From contig MEDY01000042.1 of NCBI GenBank assembly GCA_001724265.1, positions 124,001 to 188,000 on the forward strand: a DNA stretch of 64,000 bases, given 5' to 3'. Source of the stretch: Rhizaria sp. SCN 62-66. Lineage: Eukaryota; Rhizaria, unplaced. Positions 1 through 12,700 of this stretch are shown here, piece by piece. Position numbers and translations under genes: made by a program. The notes beneath the pieces were generated by a model. It saw only the letters and a program-made list of their open reading frames with translations. It was not told where the DNA came from and searched no databases. Position 1 is the stretch's first letter. Every line of letters starts with the position of its first letter.

Positions 1-80
1 ATCGGGACGTGCTGGTTCAGACGCGACTCGGTGGCAGTGGGAGCCTGCTCAGCGGTCGCAGCGAGGGTGGGGGAGCTCAT
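1..80 (-). CDS. 5' end of an unidentified gene, cut by the left edge
   Basis: The complement of 78-80 is an ATG that opens a GC-rich reading frame to the edge of the window, starting MSSPTLAATAEQAPTATE. The switch from AT-rich DNA (about 130-650) to GC-rich DNA at this point matches the coding/non-coding contrast seen elsewhere in the window. Only 26 codons are visible, so no family can be named. It is divergent to the WDR59-like gene and would share its upstream region. The call rests on composition and an open frame only. Confidence 0.4.
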   Translation of the reverse strand, partial: MSSPTLAATAEQAPTATESRLNQHVP

Positions 81-725
81 TTCTCACCAGCACGAGTCAG
101 TGGGTACAGAGTGGCGGCTCGGGAGGAGTGACGAAGGTTTCTAGAGCTATAAAAAAAAAGAAATAGCAGAAACTATTACGAAAAATCAGAAAGTTGTGTT
201 GCACTGCCACTGACGGCTTGTTTGTCGAGATCCGCAATGGCTTCAGTCGCGGTCACTCATGAGGCGACGCTGCTCACAGTCTTCCGAAAGCGCTTCACTT
301 CACTAGTAGATTCTCGCTCTGCTGAAACGTCAGGTGCTTATTTTATGCGCCCATGCCAACAAAGACACCGCTTTGTATAATGTGTTTTGATTATATTATC
401 TGGAATGCAATCTGCCTTTCTCTGTAGTCGACCGAGCTAGTGCCAAGCTGCAGAGCACGTCTCTTGCCGAGATCCTCTACTCCAATTGCACATCCACGCA
501 CATCTTTTGCATGTTATCAAATGATGCTGCCACTTCCTTGCTATAACTGCAATTTTACGCTCGGATCCCATGCTTATATTTCTCGACCTTGCGCGTACAC
601 CGCTCTGTTTCTATCCCGGCCTTGCTCCGATTGCCTCCAGCTTCGTACACAAACCAGCTTCATTCAAGACATCCGCTGCGACCAGGCCCATCTTCCCTCA
701 ACCACACGACCTGCGCGCCGGTGTT
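81..725. promoter_or_regulatory. Divergent intergenic region / 5' leaders
   Basis: AT-rich spacer between the leftmost minus-strand gene and the giant plus-strand gene. It holds an A-rich run following CTATAAAA near 147-165, which could act as a core promoter element for either gene, but nothing more specific is visible. The frame of the plus-strand gene is already open from an ATG at 570. The 570-725 stretch is less GC-rich than the following coding DNA, so I treat it as probable leader. Confidence 0.3.
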
Positions 726-3700
726 ATGTACTCCGCCTACGGCGCCCCGGCGCTGACCCCGTCCGCTGCGCCGCTGTTCACTCCCCACAGCGGCAGTTTA
801 CTCTCGCCATTCTTTATTGCTGCAGCTCCTGTGCCCGCCACGCCCGCCGCCGCTGCTGCGCCTATGGCGTCCGCCGCGAGTGCGCCCGCGTTCCCTGCGC
901 CCTGGCACGCGTCCGCGCATGTTCCACTTCCCGCGTTGAGCACGCTTGCCGCGGCTGGGGTTGTGTCGAGCGCGGGCAACAACGCTGCCACGCACTACAA
1001 CTCTCACGCCCACACAAGCGCTGGTGGTGTTAATAACGTGAGTACAGTCGCGAGTGCTGCTGCCAGCGACGTTGCTGGGCTCAACTGGGCTCCGATCCCG
1101 CACCCTGATGCCCCCGTTGTTGCTATCGTGCCACAGTTCGCCGTTATGCGCGACACTACTGCCCGCGTCAATGCTGCCGCGAGCAGCGCAAACGATATTA
1201 CGACTGCCTCGACTGCTGTGGCTGACTCTGCGCTGCTGCCCGCTGCTGACTTTGCGTCGACGGGCGAGCGCGGCTACGGAGTGTTTGGCGGCGTGTCCGC
1301 TGTTAATCCGGTCGAAAACGCGCTTAAATCGCTCACGAAAGCGGTGTTCATCACAACTGCAGTGCTGCCGAGCACTCCTTTCGCCGCCACTTCTTCGACT
1401 GACGGGAACTCGAACAGCACGGCGACAGCAAGCGCAGTGAGCGCAACGCTGCCCATTCTGGCTGAGGCGCGGGTGTCTCACACACTGATACACACGACGG
1501 ACCCTTATAATGCAGCTTCTGAGCAAGGTTCTTACGCGACTGCTAATGGAGCGATTCGTACGACGACGACGGTGTTGCCGTTGGCGGGCGCATGCTCATT
1601 GCTCGCGTTCAAACCCACAGCGCCGGTTCCTACGTCGAACGCGCTCTCGGGAGCCACCACAAACGCTTCTAGCAGCAGCAGTAACAACAACAGCTCTATC
1701 GGCGGTAATCACTGCAGTCGTCCTGAGGGCTCTGCTGCTGCGTCCCCGTCTCTCGCCACACTGACCTCACCGTCGCCGGCGCTGTCACTCGCGCCCGCGG
1801 TGCCAACCGAGAGCGTTTTTGCGCTCGCTGCTGGCGCTGCCGTGTCACTGTGGCAGGCAACCGGCCTTCCGACCACCGCCTCCGCCGCCGCCTCCGCCGC
1901 CGCCGCCGCAGCAGCAGCAGCATCAGCTGCGAGCGCGAGCGCGAGCGCTGTGGCTGTGAAGGACGCATGCGCTGCGACGTGCAGTGTGGAGTGTTTCTCC
2001 ACTGTGCCGCTGCCGATGCTGCCGCAGCCGCAGGTGACTCTGGCGCCGCTGTCCAAGCGCTCTGCGACCGGCGCCAAGCACAGCCACTCTGGCCGTAGCG
2101 ACGGCGAGGATGGGGACGAGAGCGGTAGCGACTGCGACGCAGTTGCAGTCGACTGCGACTGTGTCGGCAGCAACAGTGTTGATACTCACGCTGACCACGA
2201 GCACAGTGAGGATAGCGAGTACGATGACGACGACGACGATGACGACTATTACGATGACGATGCGAACAACAACAACAAGACCGTTGGTGCCAACAACAGT
2301 GATGCTGCTGCGACTGCATCTGACGCCGCCACTGCAAGTGGTGGTGGTGCTGCTGCTGCTGCGAAGACGTTACCGCCTCGTGCCGCTCGCACCATTGCCC
2401 GTCGCGCTTTAGTCCCCGTCGGCTGGCACCCGGCCTACGCTCGCCGTTCAAACGCAAACACAGATAGTGCCGATGCCAGGTCTGACGGCTGTGCGAGTAA
2501 TAAGCCGGCTGTGACGGTGGCGACCGCGCCGCTCACGGTCACCCACGTGTCGTGGTCCGAGCTGTGCCCCGATACGCTTGTGGTGACCGCAGTTCAGCAG
2601 GTGCGCACGGTCATTTCCGCCACCGGCTCTGCCTCCACAGCTTCACACCGTCACGGCAGCATCGATGGCAGCGCCAGTAATAACATGAAACACAGCAAGG
2701 GCCGTGTGCTCCCGTGGCGCACCCTCGCTCTGCTGGCGCCTTATGTGCTGCTGCTTGACACGCGCCGCGGTGTGTGGCGCGCTGCCATTCCGCTGCCGCA
2801 GCTTCTGTCCCCTCTGCGCTGCGGGGACACCGCGAGTGACGCTACAACTGCTCAGCCTAACTTCGCACCGCTCTCGCTGTTTGCGCGCTTCAATCACCAG
2901 TCGCCTGACTCGCTCTACATCGCAGCCGGCGAGCGCCTGTTCGCGCTGTCTCCGGCGCTGCTGAGTGCGAAGCTGCACGCTGCACACTCACACGCGCGCA
3001 CGTCTGCGGTTTCGGCCGCGGCGGCCAACGCGGCGTCGGGCACAGTCTCCGACGTGCACTGCGGCAGCAGCAGCAGTTCTGAGGGCGGGTGCTCGTGCGC
3101 GGGCGTGTCGTGCGAGCGCGCGTTCTGCGATAGCGCGAGCGAGGCGCCGTATTGCTATGACCCGTTTGTTGTTGCGTCGATTGCGCGTGGCAACTTGTCT
3201 GGCGTTGTTCCGTTCCCACTTAAGTCCGCTGAAGTGTCTGTCTCATTCCCCGCAGCAGCAGCTGCATCGGCGCAAAACAGTTACACTGATCTTGCGAATG
3301 CGACTGCTTCGCAGCAAGCGACTGTGAACAGTATTACACAGCCTGCGACTAGTGCCGCTGTAGTTGAGCCGCAGTTGCGTGTCCCTCTGTTCCCGCTCGC
3401 TGCGACGACAATCAGCGCAGTTGAACTTTCCGCTCTCGACGCAAACACTGTCGTCATCACACCTTCGTCGTCCTCGTTCAATTCGCAGTCTCACAGCGCC
3501 GTCACGGCCGGCGGCTTCGTCAACGGGCGCGCTCTGGCACACGCCGCGACACCGCGCCCCACCACAATTGCGGCCGGCGAGTCCGTCTTCGCCGCCGTGG
3601 CCGCAGAGGTTGCGACACCGCCCAAGGTCGCGCACCAGCTTGCAGCTGCGGCCGCCGCCATCGTGCTCGCCACGGCGACGGGGTACTACCCCGGCGGCGG

Positions 3701-6700
3701 GGCTTCGGCCAGAGGCGGCCTGACTTCTTCAAGAGGCGGCTTGACTACGCACCAGGGAGGCTACTACGTGGTTGGCTCCGCTGCTGCTCTTGCTCTCACG
3801 CCTTTTCTCTCGAACTCCCACACCTACAGCAGTTCTGACGGTGTTTCCCGTCATAGCGCGAAGCAACACCGGCACGCAACCGCGACTTCGAACGGTCACC
3901 GCAACCGTCCCCGTGCTCCACTGCCTCTGGCGCGCGCTCTGCGCTGCCCGTGGCTGTCGCCCGACTTTTTCGGAACCCTCTCCGCGCGCCAGGCCCCCAC
4001 TGCGGCGGCGCATGATACGGCCGCGCTTGCCCGCTGGTGGCTGCGCACTGTGCTGGGGGCTTTTTTCGGTCCCGCTGACGCCGCGACTGCGCATTACCGT
4101 GACGCGCATGCGGTCGCGCTTGCACTGGCACCCGCATTGCCCGCTGCCGCTGGCTCTAGTTCCACTTCTAACAGCAGTAACACGCGTAACAGCGCTAACA
4201 CCGATAATGTCTGCGCGTCTGCGGAGAGTACTGGCTCTGATGCGGCCACGACCAGCGATAGCAGGAGCAAGGACGACTCGTCTCCCGACAACACTTCTGC
4301 TGAGAACAATGCAAACGCCGCGCGCAAGTCGGAGGCTGCTGCGATTATGGCCGCTGAGCCTCCCCGGCTGTCGCAGCTTCTGGCCCGCGCGGCCGCAGTG
4401 TTCCTGACGTCCTGCGCGCATCTCACGGCGCTATCAGCATCTTCCAGCAGCGCGGGCGCTAGCAACGCTCTCAGTAGCAACGCCGATAGTGAGGTTAGTC
4501 CCGTCGGTGCTGCACCGCCGCGGTTTGCGGGCCTGCCGCGCGCTGTTGCCCGTGCCAGCGCTGCGTGCGCCGCTGCCGCCGCAGTAATCGCGTCCTTCGG
4601 CGTTCCTCAGTCCGTGCTCGAAGCCCTCGTCTTCACCTCTGCCGCTGCCGGCGCCGCTGCTACAGCCGCTGCGTCGGGCGTTGTTCCGGCGAACATTGCG
4701 CTCGCAGCCGCCGAGGCCGAGGTCGCCGCAACGAACGCGTTCGAAGCCGCGCTTGCGCGTCGCCTCGCAGTCTCACTTGAGCCCGCCCGCACCGCTTTGA
4801 TGGCGCACCTGTCGTCGCCCACGGTGACCGCCGCAGTTCCCGCCAGCGCCAGCGCGCCGTTTGCCCCCGGTGTGCCGTACACTGCTTTACCGGCCGCGAC
4901 GGCGACCGCGCTGTCTTCCGTGCCGATGTCGGTATTGCGCGCGCTTGCGGGCGCGGCGGCGGCGGTGCGGGCCACCCCCGGTGTAAGTGACCGTGAGACG
5001 CTTGCGTGCGGACTCTGCGTCGGTACCTGTGCCGGCTGCGCTGTTCCGACCGTGGCGTCACACTTTGTCGCTGCAGGCGGCGCGAACGCGGTGGTCGCGG
5101 CTGGCGCAGCGGTGTCGCGGCCCGTGCTGCGCCGGCCTATGCACTCACCGCCGGCGCTCATCTGGTCTGTCACACGCCAGACACATCATGCACAACACGC
5201 AGAAAGCGCGGTGGCCGTGCTGCCAGCGCTGTCGGCGTGGCTCTGGCGCAGCGCGAACGGAGAGACGAAGGCTGTCGTCGCGATCCCGGCACTTACTCTG
5301 TGTAAGGGCGTGCTCACGGTCACCCACTCGCCCGTGATGAAGATCCCCCTGACCGTGCTCAATATCAACTTCACGCCGCTGTCAGACGCTATTCCTTTAC
5401 ACGCGGGCGCTTACCCGCGCCCGTACCCTTCAGTCAACAACTATCCAGTTGTGAACAGCAACGCTGGCGCTCGTGGTGTTCCTCCGTCGTCAAACACTCT
5501 CTCTGTTCCGCATTATTACAAGCCTCAGCAGTACGGCGGCACTAGCAACCCCAGCCCGAATTATAGCCACAGTCAGTCTCTCGCCCAGTCTGTGACTGCG
5601 CCCGTGCTGCTGCCGGCTGCTGCGCTGCACAGTCTGTTGACTCTCCCGCGCGAGCTCGCTCCGAGTGCCACCTTCCACCAGATCCCTCAGATCACCTGCA
5701 ACGCTACCGCGTTTTACTCATTCCTGCTCGGTGTTCCTGTTGCCAACTCAGCGTCCTCAGGCATTGCGAAGCGTCCGCAGCACCCGCCGTTGATTGTCGT
5801 CGCTCACCCGGACTCGCCGCAGCTGTTGCTGCTGCCCCCTGCGACTGCAACGCACTTAGACACCCGTAGCAACGCACGCCGTCACCGCGGCGGCGCTCGC
5901 AACCACGGCCACACCGCCTCTGCGACTGGCACTGCTGCGACGCTGCCTGCGTCGTCACTGCTTGGTCTCGCGCTCACACGGCTTTGGGGCGCTTCCCTGC
6001 CTCACGGCGCTCTCACGTCCACTGTCTTCCCCACGAACAACGCTAACAGCAACGTTAGAAACGCGAGTTCAACAGCGCTCGCGCTCACAGTCACCGCGGC
6101 TGGCTCGGCAGCGCTGTCGCGTCTCCCGTTGCTGCGCGCCCGGCCGCAAATTCCACGTAACTCGGGCGTTCCTTTTGCGCCGATGTCACCCACCGCGTGC
6201 GGCGGCAACTGCGGTGCGGCGTTCCTTGCGAGAGTGATCACCGTTACTCAGCGCATCACCGCAGCGCTTGCGGCGACTGTGCCGGTGCCCGCTTCCGCTG
6301 TGTCGGCCGCCGGTGCGCTGGCTGGGATGCTGCCGCTGTCGCACCTGCGCATGCGACTCGAAAGCGTGTACCCCGATGTCTCGAGCGCGATCGTGCAGTT
6401 CTACACCGCGTCTGTGCCAGACACGCTGCTGTCGACTTCGGGAACAGGATACGCGGCTGGCGCTGGCGCTGGCGCTGGCTCTGGTTCTGGGGCCACTGCG
6501 AGTGCAAAGGCGGGCGCGGCGACGCATCACCGTACGCTGCTGCGTTTGCTTATCCATTGTCCTAGCTCGCACCCTCTTGCGCCTCCACAGCTCACCCCGA
6601 TGCCCTACACTGCATTCCCGGCCACTGCGGTCGCAAACGAGCGGGCGACCAACGAGAATACCGCTGAGACGCCGCAGCCCGTTGTGCGCTCGCCCCCGCC

Positions 6701-9700
6701 TCTGCACTATGCGATCGCTGACCTCGCAGTCCGCTCTTGCGCACGCCTTGCCCCGACCGCGGCCGCCGCAGCCGCCGCGCCCGCCGGCGACGCCGATGGC
6801 AGCGACGACCAGGGCGGCCTCACTGACGTCATCGCCGCTGTCACTGCGCCCGACACTGTGCTGATGTACAGCACGGTCGACGGCGCGCTCACCACAGCGG
6901 CTGCGGCTGCTGTTAGCGGCGGCATGACTGCTGCGCCCTCGGCTGCGGCTGCAGCGGCGCTGGCAGGGCCGCGAGGCGTGACCTTCGCGACTGTGAGCGC
7001 AAATGAGCCCCGGAACGCGTTGGCGGCGTCGTTGCTCGCGGCCGCTGCTATGGTGCAGACTGCGCTTGCGTTTGCCGACGTATCGGCCGCGCTGGTGCCC
7101 AGTGCTCTTGAGCTCTCTTCTGACTCGAGCAGAGTTGACGTGCAGAGTTCAGAGCGTGGGCAAACGCAGAAGCAGAAGCAGCACCCGCTTGCGCCTGCTG
7201 CAGCGATGCTCGTTGACACTCCGTTCGAGCCGTCGCAGCGCCGTCGCAGTCTGCTGCGGTTGCCGGCGCCGCTGCGTCCGCGTGCTCTGTCACTGATTAT
7301 GACAATTTGCTCGCGCTCTGCAGTCTTTGCTGCGCAACAACAGCAGCAGCAAGAGCAACAGCAACAGTCACACGCGACCGCGGCTGAGGCTAACTCTGCT
7401 GCAAGCTATGCCGCGCCGTCTGTGGTGTATCCCATTGCGCACTGGCCCTGGGACGCTGTATCCGCGCTGTCACATTCCATTCCCGCTCTTTTGGCCCCCT
7501 CGCGGCGCTACGAGACGCTCTCTACCGCACTGGAGAGCTTCCGTGCCCTGTACGCCTCCGTCGTCGGCGTTGAGTGGCTGCCCCGCGCTTCCTCCGCCGC
7601 GCTTGCGCTGGCAGTTCTGAACCCGCCCGCCGCCGCAGCCGCCGCAGCCGCGTCCGCCGCGGACGACGACGCCGCCGCAGCAGGCCTGCCGCTGCCTTCG
7701 ACACTCACTGCAGCTGCCGCCGGCAGCGGCGGCGACGCACACGGCAGCGGCGCATCGCACCACCACGGCGCAAGCGTGCGCCACGGCCGCCCTCGCACCC
7801 ACGCCGCGTACACCGCCGCCGCCGCCGCCGCCGCGCCTGGCCGTCGCAGCCGGCGGCCTAGCGCCACGGGCTCCGGCCACGGCACGCCGCAGCACGGCCC
7901 GCGCGCGTCCCCCGCGGACCCGCCGGGCACGGACGGCAACAGTGCGGCGGCCCGCCGCGGCCGGCGCCGGCACTGGCGACGAAGAAAGCGACCGCGCGCA
8001 CTCGCGTAGCCGGTCCGTGTCGCTCGTACGGCCGGAGTCGCGTGGCGCCAGGCTCGTGCGCGGCACGTCAGCGACGCGCGCCGGCGTGCGCCGCCACGGC
8101 CTCAGCGCGGCGACGGGGCCCCGCGGCGCCGCTGCGGCCGCGGCTGCGGGCGCGGTGGCTGCCGGCGGCAACGGCGCTCACCCCGTTCGTCCCCTGCTGA
8201 CGTCACCGCTGCCTGACACGCTGTCTTGGCCTGCGGATTCGCTGACGGCGTGGCCGCTGGTGACACCGCTGCACGCGCCGGCGCCGTTCGCGCTCTCCAA
8301 GCCCACGTCTGCGGCTGCTGCGGCCGTAGCGGCGGCAGCGGCGGCCTAGGTCGCTGCGGCGCCCGCGCGGTCCGCTGTGACTGCGGCGCGCGCGCTGCTG
8401 ACGATCGCGACTGTGCTGGCTGAAGTGTCGCCGGATGTGCAGGCTCTGTTTACGTTCGAGGCTGAGCTCGAGAGCACTCGCATCGCGCCTGCTTCTGCGG
8501 ACGGTAACCTGAACACGACGACGAGTGGTGTTGGTGCCGACTCGGCTGACGGTGAAGACGGCGCGCTTGTGATGCCGACTCTCGAGCACACGTCGTCGTA
8601 CAACAACAACAACACTTACGTCAGTTCTAACAGTCGTGAGTTCCGTCGTGCTGCTTCAGGCCCCGGCGTCAGCGCAACTGCCTCGTCCTCCGCCGCTGCA
8701 GCGAACGCTGCGTCGGCTGCCAAGGGGACTCTGTGGGGTGCCGTCATGCGCGCACAGACCGCTGCGCTCACTACTGCAGATACTTCACTGTTCACACTGC
8801 TGTCTGCGCCGCTAGTCGCTCCTGTCACCGCGCTTGTGGCTGCGGCCTTGGCGACGTCGGCTGCGGTCACCGCTGCCACCAGCGCCGCCGCCGCTGCCGC
8901 TGCGGTTTCCGCGGCAAGTGCGAGCGTGAGTGCGAGTGCGAGCGCCGCTAGCGCGCACAACACGAGCGTGGGTGGCGCTACTGGTGGCAGCGAGCACCGC
9001 AGCGCGAGCCGTGGCCGGCGCCGCAGCAGCCGTCTCGGCGACGGCGCTGACGACGAGACAGCTGTGGCCGCCGCAGCTGCTGCAGCAGCTGACGAGGCGC
9101 TCGCCGTCGCTGTCGCGGCGGCTGAGGCTGAGGTCCCCAACAGTGCAGCGTTCGCTGGGCTTGACGGCGTTGAAGCCGAGGCAGTTACTGACTCGCTACT
9201 GGCGTCGTTCGAGAACAGTGAGTTTGACATCGCTGTCCCGCTCCCGCTCCCTGCCCTGCCGCTCCGCCCTCGCGTCATCATTGCGTCTACTGCTGTCTCT
9301 GAGAATTTGACTGTGAGTGCGCAGTGCCCTCACATGTGTGGTATCTCCTGGGGACCGAACGGCCAACTCGTCTTCTTCTCTGCCCAAGTCCCCGGCAGCA
9401 ATGCTCGCCCACTCAATACCGCTAGCCCCAGCGCAGTTTGTGCGCCGCCGCGGTCGATGCTTGACTACTGGCGCGTGCGCAATGCGGCCCCTGCTCCCCC
9501 GACGCGGCTTAATTTATCCCACTTCTTCTACAACACGACGCTGTTCCTGCCCCACGCTCCCGGGGCGCGTGCTGCCGCCTTGGCTCCCGCTGTTGCCGCC
9601 GCAGCCGCCGCAGCCGCCGCAGCCGCCGCAGCCGCCGCTGCGACGCAGCTCCCCGCACCTACGAGCACTGCCGTCACGAATATCAGCCCGAACAACGCGA

Positions 9701-12700
9701 CTGGCGGTATCGCCGGCGTCGCTGTTGCCGTTGCTGGCGCCGATGACGCCGATTTCCTCATCGCGAACTCTCCGCAGGATCCGTCGTCTCCGCATGCGCC
9801 CGCCGCCGCGGCCGCACTTTCGTACGGCGGCAGCGATGGCCCCGGCGGCGTCGGCAGCGAGATGACTGCGCTCGCGCTCTCGGCGCAGAGCAGCGGCGTC
9901 GCAGATGGTGCGATGCTCGGCGACACGCGCGCCCCGCAGCCGCGACTGCGCGAGCGTCCTGTGTGCCTCAACCCGGCGCTGGCGCGCTTTGTGCGCGGTG
10001 GCGGCGCGTCTGACTCTGAGTCTGATTCGATGACCGATCCCCGGTCAGACGAGGGCGATTCTGACCGGAGTTACGACTCGCGGCGCCGCCACAGTGACGA
10101 CGACGCAGAGAGCGCGCTCGGTGGCATTGCGCCCCCGAGTGAGACTACCGAGGCTGACGCCGATGCGGCGCTGCTGGGGCTCTCGTTACCGGCACTGGAA
10201 ACGCTCGGGATCCGGCTTGGCACAACGCCCACAGCGAAGACCTCGGGCAGCAAGTCAGGCCGACGCCGCGGCCACCACAAGCAACAGTCCGATAACCGCG
10301 AGTCCGAGTCCGAGCGCGGCGACGGCAGTGACGGCGACGACAGCGACCGGTCGCGTCTCAGCCACCGCGGCTCGAGCAGTGGCGCAGCGTTCGGCGCCGC
10401 TGCTGCGCGGATGGGCAACAACACGGCGAACAACAGCGCGCGTCAGTCACGCCGCGGTAGCTATGCGAGCAGCGCTGGTGCCAGTCCCCGCGTCGTCAGC
10501 AGCGCCAGCGGCAGCGGTCCGCTGTCGCTGCTGACGCTCACTGCGCCTTCGTCCCAGCGGCGTCAGCGTCCGCTGCGGTCTCCGGCGGCTTCTTCTAGCG
10601 CGGCCACTGCTGCTGCTGGATCTACCGGCGACGATGACGATGCAGTCAACCGCTTTGGTCTTCGTCGCAGGCACATTGAAGTGCTCGAAGGCGCTGATCA
10701 GAGCGTTGGCAGTAGCGACGTTGACGACAGTGGCACTGATGATGTCAGCCACGACGACGCCGACTCGGACGTCGAGGGCGACGCCACCGACGAGGGCGAT
10801 GACGCACATGACGAGATTGAAGGTGACGGCCTTGACGGCTTAACTTTAGTCTCTGCGGGTGCTGACGGTGAAGGTGACCACCACCATCATGACGGCGAAG
10901 GCGATGATCTCAACGACCGTGGACTGGGAGTCGAGAGCGACGAGGACGAAGAGGAAGGCAGTATCGCGAGTATGTCTGACTCGAACAACATCAACAACAC
11001 GAACAGCAACAGCGAACTGCCTCGCATCAGCCCGACCTCGAGCACAGGCCTCACGTCTCTCTCGCGCCGCCACAGCAGCTACCACAGTTACCACAGCCGC
11101 GGCAGCAGCAAGGGCGGCAATACCCCAACCAACGCCAACCCTAAGCGCGATGAGCAGGTCAACGGGACATACGCCAGCAGTACCTCTTCCTCCAGTGGCG
11201 GCAGTGAGATTGAGGCGAGCAGCGAAGACGACATGATCCAGTGGGTCACACCAGACGCCGCGGTCGTCGCGACTAGACCCCGCACGCGCAGCCGCCACAA
11301 GCTCCGCCGTCAGCGCTCGAACCCCGGCGCTTCTGAGTCTACTTCAGCCGGAGCTGCGGAGAGCAGTAACGAGAGCGGAGTCTTAGTGCTCGGCCCTGGT
11401 GCCAGTACGGTCGCGTCGGAGCTTGAAGCCACTGCGCAACACCTCGCGCTTGAGAAGCAGCGCCAGGTGCGCCGCGCGGCTGCTGCGGCTGCTGCGGCCG
11501 CCAACGCCGCCACTGCTGCTGCGGCCGCCGCGGCCGCTGCCGAGGCCGCCGCCGCTGAGGCCGCTGCCTTGGTCCCCGCTGTCCCTCGCCCGATCACTGC
11601 GATTGCTATCGCTCCCTGCGCCGACGCGCTGACTTTCCACTCACTGTCACCGTTCTTCTTGGCGCTGGCATCAACGCGGTCCGCCCTGTCCCCAGCGCCG
11701 CCGTCGCCGCACGCCATCGCGTTGCTGGCCCTGCGGCTGAGCGTCGCCACGCGGGACCCCGCGATGTCGAAGATGGCTGAGACCGCCGCGCTACTCACTG
11801 AGCCCACGGCGTCCGCAGCAGCGGCTGCAGCTGCCGCGGCTGCCGCGCCGGTGGCCGTCTCCGCAAGCGCCGGTAGTGGCTTGTTTGCCTCGACCGGCCG
11901 CGCTCCCGTGATCTCGCACTCTGTCTTTACTTCGGGCAACGCGAGCAGCCACGGCAATAGCTCGAGCAACGCGACGGCCCTCGTCGCCGCTGCGCCCGCG
12001 CGCCCGCGCCCGTACCCGCTGCAGCAGTTCGGCATGTCTCTTGCGCGCTCTCTGCTGCGCGATCAAGTCGCCGGCGGCCACACCACCATGGCGGCGTTCA
12101 TCGCGATGCTGTTCTCCCGCTTCCTCTTCGACCCGCGCCCCGCCAACGCCGCGGCTGCAGCGACTGCAGCGGCCGCGCTCAGCGCCGTGCACCGCCGCCG
12201 TGGCCGCCGCGCTGGCCGCCGCGCCGCGAACCCTCGCCTCGGCACCGCCGCTGCGGCCGCGCGTGCCGCCGCCACGGCCGGCATGGGTGCGCCGCTGTCG
12301 TCGCTGCTGCGCGTGTTCCCGCGCTCGTTCCCGTTGCCGCGCGAAGTCGTGTCCGTGCGCGCCAGTGACGGCACGCCTTGCTCCACCGCAGTGCTTCCCT
12401 CGTCCGCTGGCGTCGCTCTCGGCTCCTCCGCCGCAGCCTCTGCCGCGACGGCGAGTACGCGTGCGCTGAGCGCTGGCGGCGCTGCTGGCCAGGCCGTCGT
12501 GGCTGTGCCGTGCCCAGCGCTGGCGTTCCTGCCCACGGTCACCTCGCAGAGCATTGTGCAGATCGTCTCGGTGCCGATGATCGCGGTTGCCTCAGAAGCT
12601 GCCGATGTGCCTCTCAGCACTGCAAGCCCCAACATGATCATTACATCTGCTCCACTCAGTGCAAGTTACAACAGTGCGGCAATCTCGAACTCCGCAAAGT

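Noticed and set aside
8007-8216. Reading through the TAG at 8007-8009 in the original frame of the WDR59-like gene
   Set aside because: The product becomes Arg-rich and stops at TGA 8214-8216. The other frame has normal composition, so a 1-base indel upstream is the better explanation. I do not count this TAG as sense.
7550-8349. A GC-rich intron ending at CCTAG (8349) that would remove both the frame break and the TAG
   Set aside because: No GTACGY donor in the right phase was found, all supported introns are AT-rich and under 220 bases, and the skipped region reads as normal coding sequence.
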